A stretch of DNA of 64,000 nucleotides. Source: Psychrobacter sp. Pi2-1 (GTDB taxonomy: Bacteria > Pseudomonadota > Gammaproteobacteria > Pseudomonadales > Moraxellaceae). The notes under the pieces are model-generated. The model was not told the DNA's origin. It made no database searches and saw only the letters and a list, made by a program, of their open reading frames with translations. Where the stretch lies: positions 101,285 through 165,284 of the forward strand of contig NZ_CAJHBO010000004.1 in assembly GCF_904846645.1 (NCBI RefSeq). The letters run 5' to 3'. Of the stretch, positions 55,288-64,000 are shown one piece after another. Numbering within the stretch: the first letter of the stretch is position 1; each line of letters opens with the position of its first letter. Position numbers and translations under genes: made by a program.

Positions 55288-56769
55288 ATGAGTTTACAAA
55301 ACACAGCAGTCGCCCCAGTTGACCGTGAGTATGAAATTACTATCGTAAGATTTTTTACGATCATGGCTGTCGTTTGGGGCATCGTCGGCATGAGTCTTGG
55401 TGTGTTCATTGCTTCACAGTTAGCATGGCCAGCACTCAACTTTGACATTCCATGGCTGACCTTTAGTCGTTTAAGACCACTGCATACCAATGCGGTGATT
55501 TTTGCGTTCGGTGGCTCTGCCCTGTTCGCAACGTCTTACTACATCGTTCAGCGTACCTGTAAGACGCGTTTATTTGCGCCATATTTGGCTTGGTTTACCT
55601 TTTGGGGTTGGCAAGCGGTTATCGTATCCGCTGTTATTACCCTTCCTCTAGGTTTGACCTCAACTAAAGAATACGCTGAGCTTGAGTGGCCGATCGATAT
55701 CCTAATTGCCTTGGTATGGATCTCTTATGCCATTGTATTTTTTGGTACGCTCATCAAACGTAAAACCTCACATATCTATGTGGCTAACTGGTTCTTTGCC
55801 GCTTTCATCATTACGATTGCATTACTACACATCGTAAACAGCATGGCGATTCCAGTTAGCGCGTTCAAATCTTATTCGCTATTTGGCGGTGCAACTGATG
55901 CGATGGTGCAGTGGTGGTACGGGCATAATGCGGTAGGTTTTTACTTAACGGCAGCCTTCCTTGGAATGATGTATTATTTCGTTCCTGTACAGATTGGTCG
56001 TCCTATCTATTCTTATCGTTTGTCTATCGTTCACTTTTGGGCATTGATTGCTTCATATATGTGGGCTGGTGGTCACCATTTGCATTATTCAGCGCTTCCT
56101 GATTGGACGCAGTCTCTTGCTATGGTCTTCTCAATCATCCTGTTCGCACCATCTTGGGGTGGTATGATTAACGGTGTACTAACGCTATCAGGTAGTTGGG
56201 ATAAGCTGCGTACCGATCCAATCATTCGCTTTATGATTGTTGCATTGTCGTTCTACGCGATGTCAACGTTCGAAGGCCCAATGATGTCTATCAAAACAGT
56301 GAATGCGCTATCGCATAATACTGATTGGACAGTTGGTCACGTACACTCAGGCGCACTTGGCTGGGTTGGTATGATTACCATTGGTTCGCTATACGTACTG
56401 TTACCACGTATTTATAACAAACCGAAGATGTACTCTATCAGCTTAATCACCACGCATTTTTGGCTTGCGACTGCAGGAACGATTTTCTATATCGTGTCTA
56501 TGTGGATCTCAGGTATTGGCCAAGGCATGATGTGGCTTGCTACTAACCCAGACGGTACTTTGGTATATAGCTTCGTTGATACTGTTGAATTCTCGCATTT
56601 CCCATATATTGGCCGTGCATTTGGTGGCTTCTTATATGTATCGGGTATGTTTGTAATGGCTTATAACTGCTATAAAACACTCAAAATGCCAGAAGGTAAG
56701 CCTGTAGATGTCGCTGATCCAACGGATCATGAACCTAGTGTCGAAAAACCTTCGACAGCTAACGTATAA
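55288..56769 (+). CDS. ccoN: cbb3-type cytochrome c oxidase subunit I (CcoN)
   Basis: The 493-residue 12-helix catalytic subunit of the high-affinity terminal oxidase. Heme and copper ligands are visible: the His in [12 protein letters not shown] (heme b), the CuB His in [10 protein letters not shown] with the pair in [15 protein letters not shown], and the heme b/b3 His residues in [11 protein letters not shown]. It starts with GREYEITI-like residues ([12 protein letters not shown]). AAGGAAT precedes the ATG. ccoO follows 9 bases later. Confidence 0.96.
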   Translation: MSLQNTAVAPVDREYEITIVRFFTIMAVVWGIVGMSLGVFIASQLAWPALNFDIPWLTFSRLRPLHTNAVIFAFGGSALFATSYYIVQRTCKTRLFAPYLAWFTFWGWQAVIVSAVITLPLGLTSTKEYAELEWPIDILIALVWISYAIVFFGTLIKRKTSHIYVANWFFAAFIITIALLHIVNSMAIPVSAFKSYSLFGGATDAMVQWWYGHNAVGFYLTAAFLGMMYYFVPVQIGRPIYSYRLSIVHFWALIASYMWAGGHHLHYSALPDWTQSLAMVFSIILFAPSWGGMINGVLTLSGSWDKLRTDPIIRFMIVALSFYAMSTFEGPMMSIKTVNALSHNTDWTVGHVHSGALGWVGMITIGSLYVLLPRIYNKPKMYSISLITTHFWLATAGTIFYIVSMWISGIGQGMMWLATNPDGTLVYSFVDTVEFSHFPYIGRAFGGFLYVSGMFVMAYNCYKTLKMPEGKPVDVADPTDHEPSVEKPSTANV

Positions 56770-56778
56770 GGAGCGATC

Positions 56779-57417
56779 ATGGCTGGTACACCGCATGAAA
56801 TTATTGAAAAAAATACAGGCTTGTTAGTCATTGGTATCGTGATTGCTATTAGTTTTGCAACGCTAGTTGAAATCGTGCCATTGATCTATGACAACAAGGG
56901 TCCTGAAGAAGGTGGGGTGAACGCTCCCCTTCCTGCTATGGAGCCTTGGACAGCGCTTGAATTTGAAGGTCGTGATATTTATATCCGTGAAGGATGTCAC
57001 GTTTGTCATACTCAAATGGTTCGCCCATTACGTGCAGAAGTTGAACGTTATGGACCATATTCACGTGCCGCCGAGTCGACGTGGGATCATCCATTCTTAT
57101 GGGGATCGAAACGTACTGGACCAGATTTAGCACGTGTTGGTGGCCGTTATTCTGAAGATTGGCAAAAGCAACATTTGATCAATCCACGTTCGCTAGTGCC
57201 TGAATCAGTTATGCCAGGTTTCCCTTGGTTGGCGACTAACGAAGTAGATGGCGAAAACATTCAAGCTAAAATGCGTCTATTCCGCGATCGCTTCGGTGTT
57301 CCTTATACTGAAGAAGACATTGAAGGCGCTCCAGATGCAGTGCTTGGCGCTACTGAGCTTGACGCTTTGGTCGCCTATCTACAGCAGTTAGGTACCGCAA
57401 TGGAAGGACAGCGCTAA
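56779..57417 (+). CDS. ccoO: cbb3 oxidase cytochrome c subunit II (CcoO)
   Basis: The 212-residue monoheme c-type subunit. It has one N-terminal transmembrane helix ([21 protein letters not shown]) followed by a periplasmic domain with the heme site [16 protein letters not shown]. The distal Met ligand is likely in ESVMPGFPW. It is translationally linked to ccoQ: its stop TAA overlaps the ccoQ ATG by one base. Confidence 0.96.
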   Translation: MAGTPHEIIEKNTGLLVIGIVIAISFATLVEIVPLIYDNKGPEEGGVNAPLPAMEPWTALEFEGRDIYIREGCHVCHTQMVRPLRAEVERYGPYSRAAESTWDHPFLWGSKRTGPDLARVGGRYSEDWQKQHLINPRSLVPESVMPGFPWLATNEVDGENIQAKMRLFRDRFGVPYTEEDIEGAPDAVLGATELDALVAYLQQLGTAMEGQR

Positions 57418-57596
57418 TGGGTATTGGTGAATTACAAACAATTGCGACCGTTTCTGCCTTTATTGCCTTCGTAGGCGTTGCATGGTGGGCGTATTCGCCA
57501 AAAAACAAAAAACGCTTCGAAGAAGATGCACAACTTGCGCTTGATGACGAGGATATAAAATCTCTGTCTGAAGAGCAGCGCAATAAGGATAAATGA
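57417..57596 (+). CDS. ccoQ: cbb3 oxidase small subunit CcoQ
   Basis: A 59-residue protein. A single membrane helix (about residues 9-26, IATVSAFIAFVGVAWWAY) is followed by SPKNKKRFEEDAQLAL and a short acidic tail, the standard CcoQ/FixQ layout. It overlaps ccoO at the start and ccoP at the end (ATGA overlap). Confidence 0.93.
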   Translation: MGIGELQTIATVSAFIAFVGVAWWAYSPKNKKRFEEDAQLALDDEDIKSLSEEQRNKDK

Positions 57597-58744
57597 TGAC
57601 ATTTTTTTGGAGTTCTTGGATCACGCTAATCAGTTTCGGTTGCTGGCTTTTTATTCTTGGCGTTCTGTTGTTTGTACTAAAATACAAACCAGACGTTGAG
57701 GAAGACGGTACTACTGGTCATGAATACGATGGTATCCGAGAATACGACAAGCCGCTTCCTAAATGGTGGTTGGTGATATTTTTTGGCTCGATCGTTTGGG
57801 GTGTGGCGTACTGGGTATTCTTTCCAGCTATGTTCCCGAAACACTGGGAAGGTATCGCCACCGTAGAAGTTGACGGTGAGACTGTACCGTGGACCTCTAA
57901 AAACGAGTTGTTCAGTGAGCTTGAAAGTAACAATAAAGTATTTACCGATAACTTTGAAAAAAGCATTCTGGTAAAAGCAGATGCTGCAGGTGCGACTGCA
58001 ACATTGGGTACGCTAAATGAGCTACAAGCGACCATGCGTCGTAGCGAAAACCCACCAGCAGATCTACAGACTAAAATTGACGAAAAAGTTGCAGAACTTG
58101 CTCCTTACGTCGAAAAACTGTCTGAAAATCCAAATGCGTTAAAAGTTGGTAGCCGTTTGTTCTTACAGAACTGTTCTGTATGTCATGGCTCTAACGCGAA
58201 AGGTGCAACAGGCTACCCTAACCTAACCGATAATGATTGGTTATATGGTGGCGAAGCTAGCAACATCCTGACCACGCTACACAATGGTCGTATCGGCGGT
58301 ATGCCTGCTTGGCGCGATCAGATCGGTGAAGACGGTGTACGTGCAGCTTCTGAGTATGTATTGTCACTATCTTCAAATAACGGTAGTAAGAGTAACGGTG
58401 AACTTGATCAAACCTTGGTTAATCAAGGCGAAGCTATCTTTAAGCAACAGTGTGCACTATGTCACTCTGAAAGCGGTAAAGGTATGATTTCAGCTGGTGC
58501 ACCGAACTTGACTGATAATATCTGGTTGTATGGCGGTGAGCGTGAGACTGTACGTAATACACTACGTTATGGCCGTGCTGGCGTTATGCCTCAGTGGGAA
58601 ACTAAGCTAGGTAATGAGCGTATCATGCTACTTGCTGCTTATATCTACTCACTATCAGATAAAACAGGAAAATCACCTGAAGCAGCACCAGTTACTGCTG
58701 CAGCTACTCAGCCTGTAGCAACTGAAGAAGCAACTGCTAACTAA
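57593..58744 (+). CDS. ccoP: cbb3 oxidase cytochrome c subunit III (CcoP)
   Basis: A 383-residue diheme subunit that takes electrons from cytochrome c. It has two N-terminal membrane helices (about residues 5-30 and 56-77), then two heme sites: NCSVCHGSNA (about residue 195) and QCALCHSESG (about residue 290). The GGMPAWRDQ and GVMPQWETK stretches supply the Met ligands. A second ATG directly follows the first; either may be used. The tail is Ala/Thr-rich. Confidence 0.96.
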   Translation: MMTFFWSSWITLISFGCWLFILGVLLFVLKYKPDVEEDGTTGHEYDGIREYDKPLPKWWLVIFFGSIVWGVAYWVFFPAMFPKHWEGIATVEVDGETVPWTSKNELFSELESNNKVFTDNFEKSILVKADAAGATATLGTLNELQATMRRSENPPADLQTKIDEKVAELAPYVEKLSENPNALKVGSRLFLQNCSVCHGSNAKGATGYPNLTDNDWLYGGEASNILTTLHNGRIGGMPAWRDQIGEDGVRAASEYVLSLSSNNGSKSNGELDQTLVNQGEAIFKQQCALCHSESGKGMISAGAPNLTDNIWLYGGERETVRNTLRYGRAGVMPQWETKLGNERIMLLAAYIYSLSDKTGKSPEAAPVTAAATQPVATEEATAN

Positions 58745-59271
58745 GACGTTGTTACTGTACTGAATATGGACGAGATTTAATGAAGGGAGAACTGTTATTG
58801 CAGTTCTCCCTTTTGCGTATAGCGGTATTGATTTTCATTTAGAAATGACAGTGATGAGCGGCTATAAATACTAGAAAACGTTCTCGTATATTCGTTGCTT
58901 TTTACGATTATCACCCCATTATTAGTAGGGAGAATGTTAGAATAGCTATTTTTTAAAATAGTCTATTGGTCATGGCTTTATATCGCTCTGACTCAATCAC
59001 ATAACAAGATAGTCAACTTCAGATAAATTAGATACAGGCTCGTTTAGTCTACTATTTGTAGTACTTTCACTTCCCTTTACTTGTATCAAGATTATGTTGA
59101 ACCGACTATATTTACAATCGATCATTTGGTAAGCAGATTAGAAAGTTTTTTATCGAATTTTCTATCCGCTATTTACTGACATTGATAACATCATACACTC
59201 ATATACCTCGACGCTAGAGGTGTTTGTTCATCATGCCAGCAGACTGATTCTTTTTTTAAAGAGGCACGTTT
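58745..59271. other. Intergenic region between ccoP and ccoG
   Basis: These 527 AT-rich bases hold the ccoP terminator and presumably the ccoG promoter. No gene, tRNA or strong regulatory palindrome is recognised. Confidence 0.5.
58783..58814 (+). terminator. Rho-independent terminator of the ccoNOQP operon
   Basis: The perfect 12-bp stem AAGGGAGAACTG/CAGTTCTCCCTT is followed by TT. Confidence 0.85.
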
Positions 59272-60681
59272 ATGTCAGCACAACAATCCAATAAAATTCC
59301 TGTACAACAAGTCGACCTTGATGCAACCAAGCATCGTGTACACCCAAGGTTTGTCACAGGTTTTTATCAAAATATTCGTGTCATCACGATGTATGCTCTT
59401 TTTGCGGCTTTTTTACTTTTGCCATGGCTGCGCTATAATGATAGACAAGCAATATGGTTTGATGTGCCATCGCAGCATTATTATATTTTTGGCATGACCT
59501 TTTTGACGCAAGATTTTTATTTTATTGCTGCATTTGCCATTATTGCCGCGTTTACGCTGTTTATGGTGACGGTATATGCAGGACGCGTTTGGTGTGGTTA
59601 TGCCTGTCCTCAAACGATATGGACGCATCTATACCAATATGTTGAAAAGTGGGTGATTGGCGATCGTAATAAGCGCATCAAGTTTGATAAAGCACCGTTA
59701 AGTGCGAGCAAAGTATTCAAACGCACGGTGGTATATTCAATTTGGTTTTTGCTTTCTGTGATTACAGCAGCGACCTTTGTTAGTTATGTGGCAGGGACGG
59801 ATTCTCTATATCATAGCTGGCAGTCAATAGGAGTGATTCCATTCCCTGATTGGCCAACGTGGGTATGGGTCTCAATGTTTATCTTCACCTTTGCTACTTA
59901 TGCCAATGCAGGCTATATGCGTGAGCAGATGTGTGTACAGATTTGTCCTTATGGCCGCTTTCAAAGTGTGATGTTTGATAAAGACACATTGATCGTATCT
60001 TATGATTATGAACGCGGTGAGCCGCGCGGCGCTCGTAAAAAAGGTACAAATCCAGAGCACTTAGGCGACTGCATTGAATGTACCATGTGCGTGCAGGTCT
60101 GCCCTACTGGTATCGATATTCGTGATGGGTTACAAGTTGCCTGTATCCAGTGTGCGGCTTGTATCGATGCCTGTAATGAAGTGATGGACAAGGTCGGCTA
60201 TCCGCGTGGACTGATTCGTTATACGACCGAACGTCAGCTGGCAGAAAAAGAGCCAAGCCGCGTACTGCGCCCACGACTATTTGCTTACTTAACATTGTTG
60301 GCTGTACTATGTGGCGGCGTTATATATGCGTTAACCGATCGCGTGCCACTGGAAATTGATATCCGCCGTGACCGTAATCAGTTATCGTCTATCAACAATC
60401 AAGGCATGATTGAAAATAGCTATATCGTTAAGCTAACCAATAAGACGCAGGATGCTCATACCTACACGATAACACTAGCACCGCAAAAAGGGCTGAGCTT
60501 AGAGCTACGCTTTAACGATGTACCATTAGAAGCTGGCGAAAGCTTTGATATGCCAGTCAGTATTTATGGTGATCCTGATGTAATAGAGTTTGGCCAAACG
60601 CCTGTCACGCTAAATGTGAGCAGCGAAAATGGCAAGTATAAGGTAAGTAAGCAAAATATCTTTACGACCCAAGGTCAGTAA
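59272..60681 (+). CDS. ccoG: Cytochrome c oxidase accessory protein CcoG
   Basis: A 469-residue inner-membrane iron-sulfur protein needed for copper handling during cbb3 assembly. Several helices are interleaved with WCGYACPQTIWT, VQICPYGRFQSVMFD and two ferredoxin-type clusters (CIECTMCVQVCPTGID and CIQCAACIDAC). The C-terminal periplasmic Ig-like domain follows from about residue 350. It is the first gene after the oxidase operon and forms a pair with the FixH gene, 218 bases later. Confidence 0.95.
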   Translation: MSAQQSNKIPVQQVDLDATKHRVHPRFVTGFYQNIRVITMYALFAAFLLLPWLRYNDRQAIWFDVPSQHYYIFGMTFLTQDFYFIAAFAIIAAFTLFMVTVYAGRVWCGYACPQTIWTHLYQYVEKWVIGDRNKRIKFDKAPLSASKVFKRTVVYSIWFLLSVITAATFVSYVAGTDSLYHSWQSIGVIPFPDWPTWVWVSMFIFTFATYANAGYMREQMCVQICPYGRFQSVMFDKDTLIVSYDYERGEPRGARKKGTNPEHLGDCIECTMCVQVCPTGIDIRDGLQVACIQCAACIDACNEVMDKVGYPRGLIRYTTERQLAEKEPSRVLRPRLFAYLTLLAVLCGGVIYALTDRVPLEIDIRRDRNQLSSINNQGMIENSYIVKLTNKTQDAHTYTITLAPQKGLSLELRFNDVPLEAGESFDMPVSIYGDPDVIEFGQTPVTLNVSSENGKYKVSKQNIFTTQGQ

Positions 60682-60899
60682 ACAATTAATATGTTCATTG
60701 TTTAATTTCATGTATGTCATTCGGTAGTCTGTAACTAGTGCAAGTAGTTAAATAGCTAATTGTTCTAGTGATAGGCTATCGAATAAATGTTTTACCATTA
60801 AACTGGTAGCGCTTAGCCGCCAAATTATCCGTTGATACCATTTATAGATGTCTAATGAACAGCTATCTATTAAATGCGTATCTGATGCATAGGTATTTT

Positions 60900-61481
60900 A
60901 TGTCTACTCCAGCACCGAACTTTAAACATCAAGATAAGCAGCCATGGTATAAAAATTACATGGTCGTTATCTTTGTGATTGGCATGCCTGCTGCGGTCGT
61001 GATCGCTTGTATTTGGTTTGTTTATTACTCTTACCAGATCCGTGATAGCGTGGTACGTGACGACTGGTATATGGATGGCAAAACGCTCTATCATGATGTG
61101 TCTCGTGACAAGCTCACGTATGATTTAGACTTGCATGGACAAATGCAGTTTGCAGAAAATGGCGATATTGTGTTTTATCTCAACTACCCTGAGCAAAGCG
61201 TGCAGTCAGGCAAGCTGTTAAATGGTACGCCACTTACTTATCCTGATACGTTGGAGCTTTCTATTTCTCATGCAACGGATATCAAAAAAGACCGCGACGT
61301 TGTCCTTAAGCATGTTGAGGGCAATAAATACAGCGCACAAGTCGATATTGATCCTGTAAAAGCCAAGTATTACCTTCAGGTTAGCAATGACGGTAAAGAT
61401 GATTGGCGTATGCAAGACGTCGCAAAATTGCCGCGCTCAAAGATCAGCTTTGACCCACTACCCGTTTTTGCTAAGAGTTAA
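60900..61481 (+). CDS. FixH/CcoH family protein
   Basis: A 193-residue single-membrane-helix protein (about residues 19-41, VVIFVIGMPAAVVIACIWFVYY) with a periplasmic FixH domain: YQIRDSVVRDDWYMDGKTL is the family hallmark. It assists cbb3 oxidase assembly. The start at MSTPAPNFK (60900) was chosen, with AGG 7 bases upstream; the frame is open for 15 more residues. Followed by a strong terminator. Confidence 0.88.
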   Translation: MSTPAPNFKHQDKQPWYKNYMVVIFVIGMPAAVVIACIWFVYYSYQIRDSVVRDDWYMDGKTLYHDVSRDKLTYDLDLHGQMQFAENGDIVFYLNYPEQSVQSGKLLNGTPLTYPDTLELSISHATDIKKDRDVVLKHVEGNKYSAQVDIDPVKAKYYLQVSNDGKDDWRMQDVAKLPRSKISFDPLPVFAKS

Positions 61482-61504
61482 TACTGTTAGTAGCATCCAG
61501 ACAT

Positions 61505-61545
61505 AAAAAAACCAGCCGCTCGTCAGAGATCGGCTGGTTTTTTTT
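61505..61545 (+). terminator. Bidirectional terminator between fixH and ttcA
   Basis: The stem AAAACCAGCCG/CGGCTGGTTTT with a 12-base loop ends in eight T. On the - strand it also follows ttcA, 63 bases past its stop. Confidence 0.93.
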
Positions 61546-61607
61546 GAGCTATTTAATATTCTACTAATGAATAAATACGGTTTAATCTCGCACTAATTTA
61601 TAAACTA

Positions 61608-62777
61608 CTAAATCACTGGGTTAATCGTTGGAATTTTCTGTGCTTTACGCTCGTTCTGCGCGGCTTTATCCGTCTCTGTCGAATAAGGCTTGTCACTAGC
61701 GAACTTAGGATTGAACGTTTGCGTCCTTGGCGATACAGGTAAACCAATCTCAGCCAAACTATCCGTCTGCCCAGCTTGAATATTATCACCCTCAAATAAA
61801 CGCTCATCGTTATCACGGTCAAGACTGAGTGTTTCAAAGTCAAAAAGCTCACGATCAGCTAACTGTGATGGTGCAACGTTTTGCATTGCCTTAAAGATAG
61901 AAGCCAAACGCTGCGGGTGAGCGTCATCCCATTCACGCAGCATATCGTTGATGATGGCGCGTTGTAGATTGGTCTGGCTACCACATAAATTACAAGGAAT
62001 GATTGGAAATCCCTTTAATTTGGCATACTCAATGATGTCTTTTTCTTCGACATAGGCCAATGGGCGAATCAGCATATTTTGCTTATCATCACTCAGTAAC
62101 TTGGGCGGCATTGATTTGAGCGCACCACCATGAAATAAGTTCAAAAAGAAGGTCGCCAGCATATCGTCACGGTGATGGCCAAGGGCAATCTTAGTCGCGC
62201 CAATTTGTTTAGCAAAGCCATATAGTGAACCGCGGCGCAAACGTGAGCACGCCGAGCAGTAAGTCTTTCCTTCTGGCACCACGCTTTTAACGATGCTATA
62301 CGTGTCTTTTTCTAAAATATAGTGAGCAATGCCCTGCTCGTTTAGATACGCAGGTAAAATATCTTCTGGATAGCCTGGCTGCTTCTGATCGAGATTCACC
62401 GCGACGATATCAAAATGAATTGGTGCAATGCGTTTTAGCAGCAATAAAATATCAAGTAAGGTATAGCTGTCTTTACCACCCGAAACACAGACCATCACCA
62501 CATCGCCATCTTCGATCATATTAAAATCGCGGATTGCCCAAGAGACTTGGCGACGCAGCTTCTTTTGTAGTTTACGAAAGTACGCTGATTCGGTAGGTGC
62601 TTGCGCATCGGCAAACTGCTCGTCAATCATGTCCTCATCACTGCCATCTTCAGAGACGTCATCGTACTCTCTACTATCAGTATCGGTCTCCAAAGCCTGA
62701 CTATCAAAGCTCATTGCATCAGATACATCATCAGCTTGAGAAGGAATATTTGGCGTAAATAAGGTTGCTGCGGTCAT
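61608..62777 (-). CDS. ttcA: tRNA 2-thiocytidine(32) synthetase TtcA
   Basis: An ATP-pyrophosphatase enzyme that thiolates cytidine 32 of tRNA using a 4Fe-4S cluster. The PP-loop [14 protein letters not shown] is about residues 98-111. Two cysteine pairs, [11 protein letters not shown] and [12 protein letters not shown], hold the cluster. An acidic N-terminal extension of about 60 residues and a C-terminal tail of about 80 residues flank the core, longer than in E. coli. These look disordered. Confidence 0.93.
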   Translation of the reverse strand: MTAATLFTPNIPSQADDVSDAMSFDSQALETDTDSREYDDVSEDGSDEDMIDEQFADAQAPTESAYFRKLQKKLRRQVSWAIRDFNMIEDGDVVMVCVSGGKDSYTLLDILLLLKRIAPIHFDIVAVNLDQKQPGYPEDILPAYLNEQGIAHYILEKDTYSIVKSVVPEGKTYCSACSRLRRGSLYGFAKQIGATKIALGHHRDDMLATFFLNLFHGGALKSMPPKLLSDDKQNMLIRPLAYVEEKDIIEYAKLKGFPIIPCNLCGSQTNLQRAIINDMLREWDDAHPQRLASIFKAMQNVAPSQLADRELFDFETLSLDRDNDERLFEGDNIQAGQTDSLAEIGLPVSPRTQTFNPKFASDKPYSTETDKAAQNERKAQKIPTINPVI

Positions 62778-63064
62778 AAATTACTCAATATCTTTATAAG
62801 GGTGATTTTACTATAAAGCGATTTGCGATAAGGCTTTTAAAGCATTAGCACCAATGTCATGTGACTGATACTTTAAAAGCTGCGATTATAACAAATATTG
62901 CTAACAGATTGAAAAGATGACAGTAATACCGACTTTATTTTATTGCAGTGCTATGTAAACTAGCTTTGACAGCTTAGTGACGGGTGATTGGTCGCTTCGT
63001 GGTTCTGTAGTAGACGTATTTTTGCTAAAATAGCCGTTTTCGTAAACCAATAATAGATATCACT

Positions 63065-63841
63065 ATGACTAACGTTACTTTGCAAAACACCCCCAATCAA
63101 GTATCAGATGCTGATTTAGCTGCTCTTACCAAAAGCGAAAATGCGGTTGTCCTTTTATCAGGCGGTCTCGATTCGGTGACTTGCTTATATTGGGCAAAAG
63201 CGCGCTATGCATCAGTGACAGCAGTCAGCTTTAACTATGGTCAGCGTCATAATAGTGAACTTGTGGCCGCAAAGACCATCGCTGAGACAGCAGGCGTCAA
63301 TCATAGAATCATCGATATTGATATCGCACAACTGGGTGGTTCATCATTAACAGACCACAGCATGATCGTGCCAGACGGTGATTCGGATAAATTCCCTAGC
63401 AAAAAACGCGACGAAATCGATAACGACGCTATCCCAAATACCTATGTGCCTGCGCGCAATACTATTTTCTTATCATACGCGTTAGCAGTCGCCGAAGTCG
63501 CTGATGCCAATCATATTGTCATCGGTGTCAGCTCAGTTGACTACTCGGGCTATCCTGATTGTCGCCCAGAGTATATAGCTGCCTTTGAATATATGGCCAA
63601 CCTTGCGACAAAAGCAGGCGTTACTGGTCATCGCTTATCGATTCAAACGCCATTGCAGCAATTGTCAAAAGCCCAAACCATTGAGCTTGGTCTATCATTA
63701 GGTGTCGATTACGGACAGACGATTTCTTGTTATCGTGCAGATGCCAACGGTCTTGCTTGTGGTGTTTGTGATAGTTGCGCATTGCGTCGTCAAGGCTTTG
63801 CCCAAGCTGGCGTAACTGACCCTACTCATTATCAGTCTTAG
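63065..63841 (+). CDS. queC: 7-cyano-7-deazaguanine synthase QueC
   Basis: A 258-residue enzyme that makes preQ0 from 7-carboxy-7-deazaguanine and ammonia using ATP, in queuosine synthesis. The PP-loop [15 protein letters not shown] is near residue 32. [20 protein letters not shown] is the family core. The zinc site is a C-x9-C-x2-C-x2-C motif in [18 protein letters not shown]. It is followed 33 bases after the stop by an insertion-sequence end. Confidence 0.95.
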   Translation: MTNVTLQNTPNQVSDADLAALTKSENAVVLLSGGLDSVTCLYWAKARYASVTAVSFNYGQRHNSELVAAKTIAETAGVNHRIIDIDIAQLGGSSLTDHSMIVPDGDSDKFPSKKRDEIDNDAIPNTYVPARNTIFLSYALAVAEVADANHIVIGVSSVDYSGYPDCRPEYIAAFEYMANLATKAGVTGHRLSIQTPLQQLSKAQTIELGLSLGVDYGQTISCYRADANGLACGVCDSCALRRQGFAQAGVTDPTHYQS

Positions 63842-63873
63842 TTAATTTTAGTAGGTCCTATATAAGTTGGATA

Positions 63874-63899
63874 TGTAGTGGTCAACTAATTTAGGACAG
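63874..63899 (-). repeat. Probable terminal inverted repeat of an IS3-family element
   Basis: TGTAGTGGTCAACTAATTT, running into TAGGACAG, has the look of an IS3-family end (begins TG) and overlaps the 3' end of the transposase gene. The other end lies outside the window, so the exact tip is not proven. Confidence 0.6.
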
Positions 63900-64000
63900 C
63901 TGATAAGAGGTTTTGATTAAAGTAACGTCTCTCTTTTTCTGCTGGCGGCAAATAATCGTTGAAAGCATGCGGTCTCACGGTCTGATAATAGCCCCAGATG
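63886..64000 (-). mobile_element. IS3-family transposase (OrfB), C-terminal 37 residues, cut by window end
   Basis: The - strand frame reads IWGYYQTVRPHAFNDYLP then AEKERRYFNQNLLSAVLN and ends at TAG. The YY-x4-RPH-x3-N-x-LPPAEKE pattern is the C-terminal end of IS3-group integrase-type transposases. Only the tail is visible; the DDE residues lie beyond base 64000. The element sits in the intergenic space after queC and does not interrupt it. Confidence 0.85.

Noticed and set aside
1..64000. CRISPR array, rRNA, tRNA or prophage
   Set aside because: No regularly spaced repeats, rRNA signatures, tRNA cloverleaf motifs or phage structural genes were seen on reading both strands.

Overview
The window looks like a chromosomal segment of a Psychrobacter-type gammaproteobacterium (Moraxellaceae). 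The moderate GC content, the protein styles, the cbb3 oxidase cluster, and the metZ-ybaB-recR-rnd and gcvT-gcvH-gcvP arrangements all fit. This is an inference from gene content, because no rRNA or tRNA gene is present. Coding density is high. Only the last ~125 bases show clear mobile-element sequence, the end of an IS3-family transposase.

Bases 1-15153 form a nitrogen/carbon catabolic block. An NhaC-type antiporter (cut by the window start), N-carbamoylputrescine amidase (aguB), agmatine deiminase (aguA) and an aldehyde dehydrogenase run on the + strand. An APC permease, a GabT-type transaminase and a GabD-type dehydrogenase run on the - strand, with a divergent IclR regulator. Next come a CaiB-type CoA-transferase and glutaryl-CoA dehydrogenase with a second IclR regulator. 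Together they can take agmatine to putrescine and, with a missing putrescine transaminase or oxidase, to GABA and succinate. The same transaminase and dehydrogenase could feed 5-aminovalerate into glutarate, glutaryl-CoA and crotonyl-CoA.

Bases 15229-18222 are the accessory spot. Three tandem stand-alone Hint-domain genes share GFVAGTLVHT-type starts and HTYF(V/I)G ends but lack the usual N-terminal Cys and C-terminal Asn. They sit directly behind what looks like the C-terminal stub of an RtcR-type sigma54 regulator. A membrane-anchored FMN glutamate-synthase-like protein, a phosphodiester-glycosidase-family lipoprotein and flavohemoglobin follow. The flavohemoglobin gene has a perfect 41-bp NsrR-like palindrome upstream.

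Bases 22901-33199 hold a CoxE-type VWA protein, a MoxR ATPase and a membrane protein, then a YcgL protein, a glycine riboswitch and the glycine cleavage genes gcvT, gcvH and gcvP, with a nitroreductase gene between gcvH and gcvP. Bases 33400-54421 are mostly housekeeping: a lipase-like hydrolase, rnd, recR, ybaB, metZ, a cardiolipin-synthase-like lipoprotein, an MFS transporter, dusA, a CPBP protease, a hydrolase, an SppA-type peptidase, comEC with an apparently degenerate C-terminal domain, a DUF2062 protein, a Lol exporter pair, two unknowns and an SCP2 protein.

Bases 55288-61481 encode the cbb3 oxidase ccoN-ccoO-ccoQ-ccoP, followed by ccoG and a FixH/CcoH protein. ttcA, queC and the IS3 fragment close the window. 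Many transcription units end in clear Rho-independent hairpins, which are listed. Start codons were reset where a ribosome binding site and family alignment favoured an internal start.
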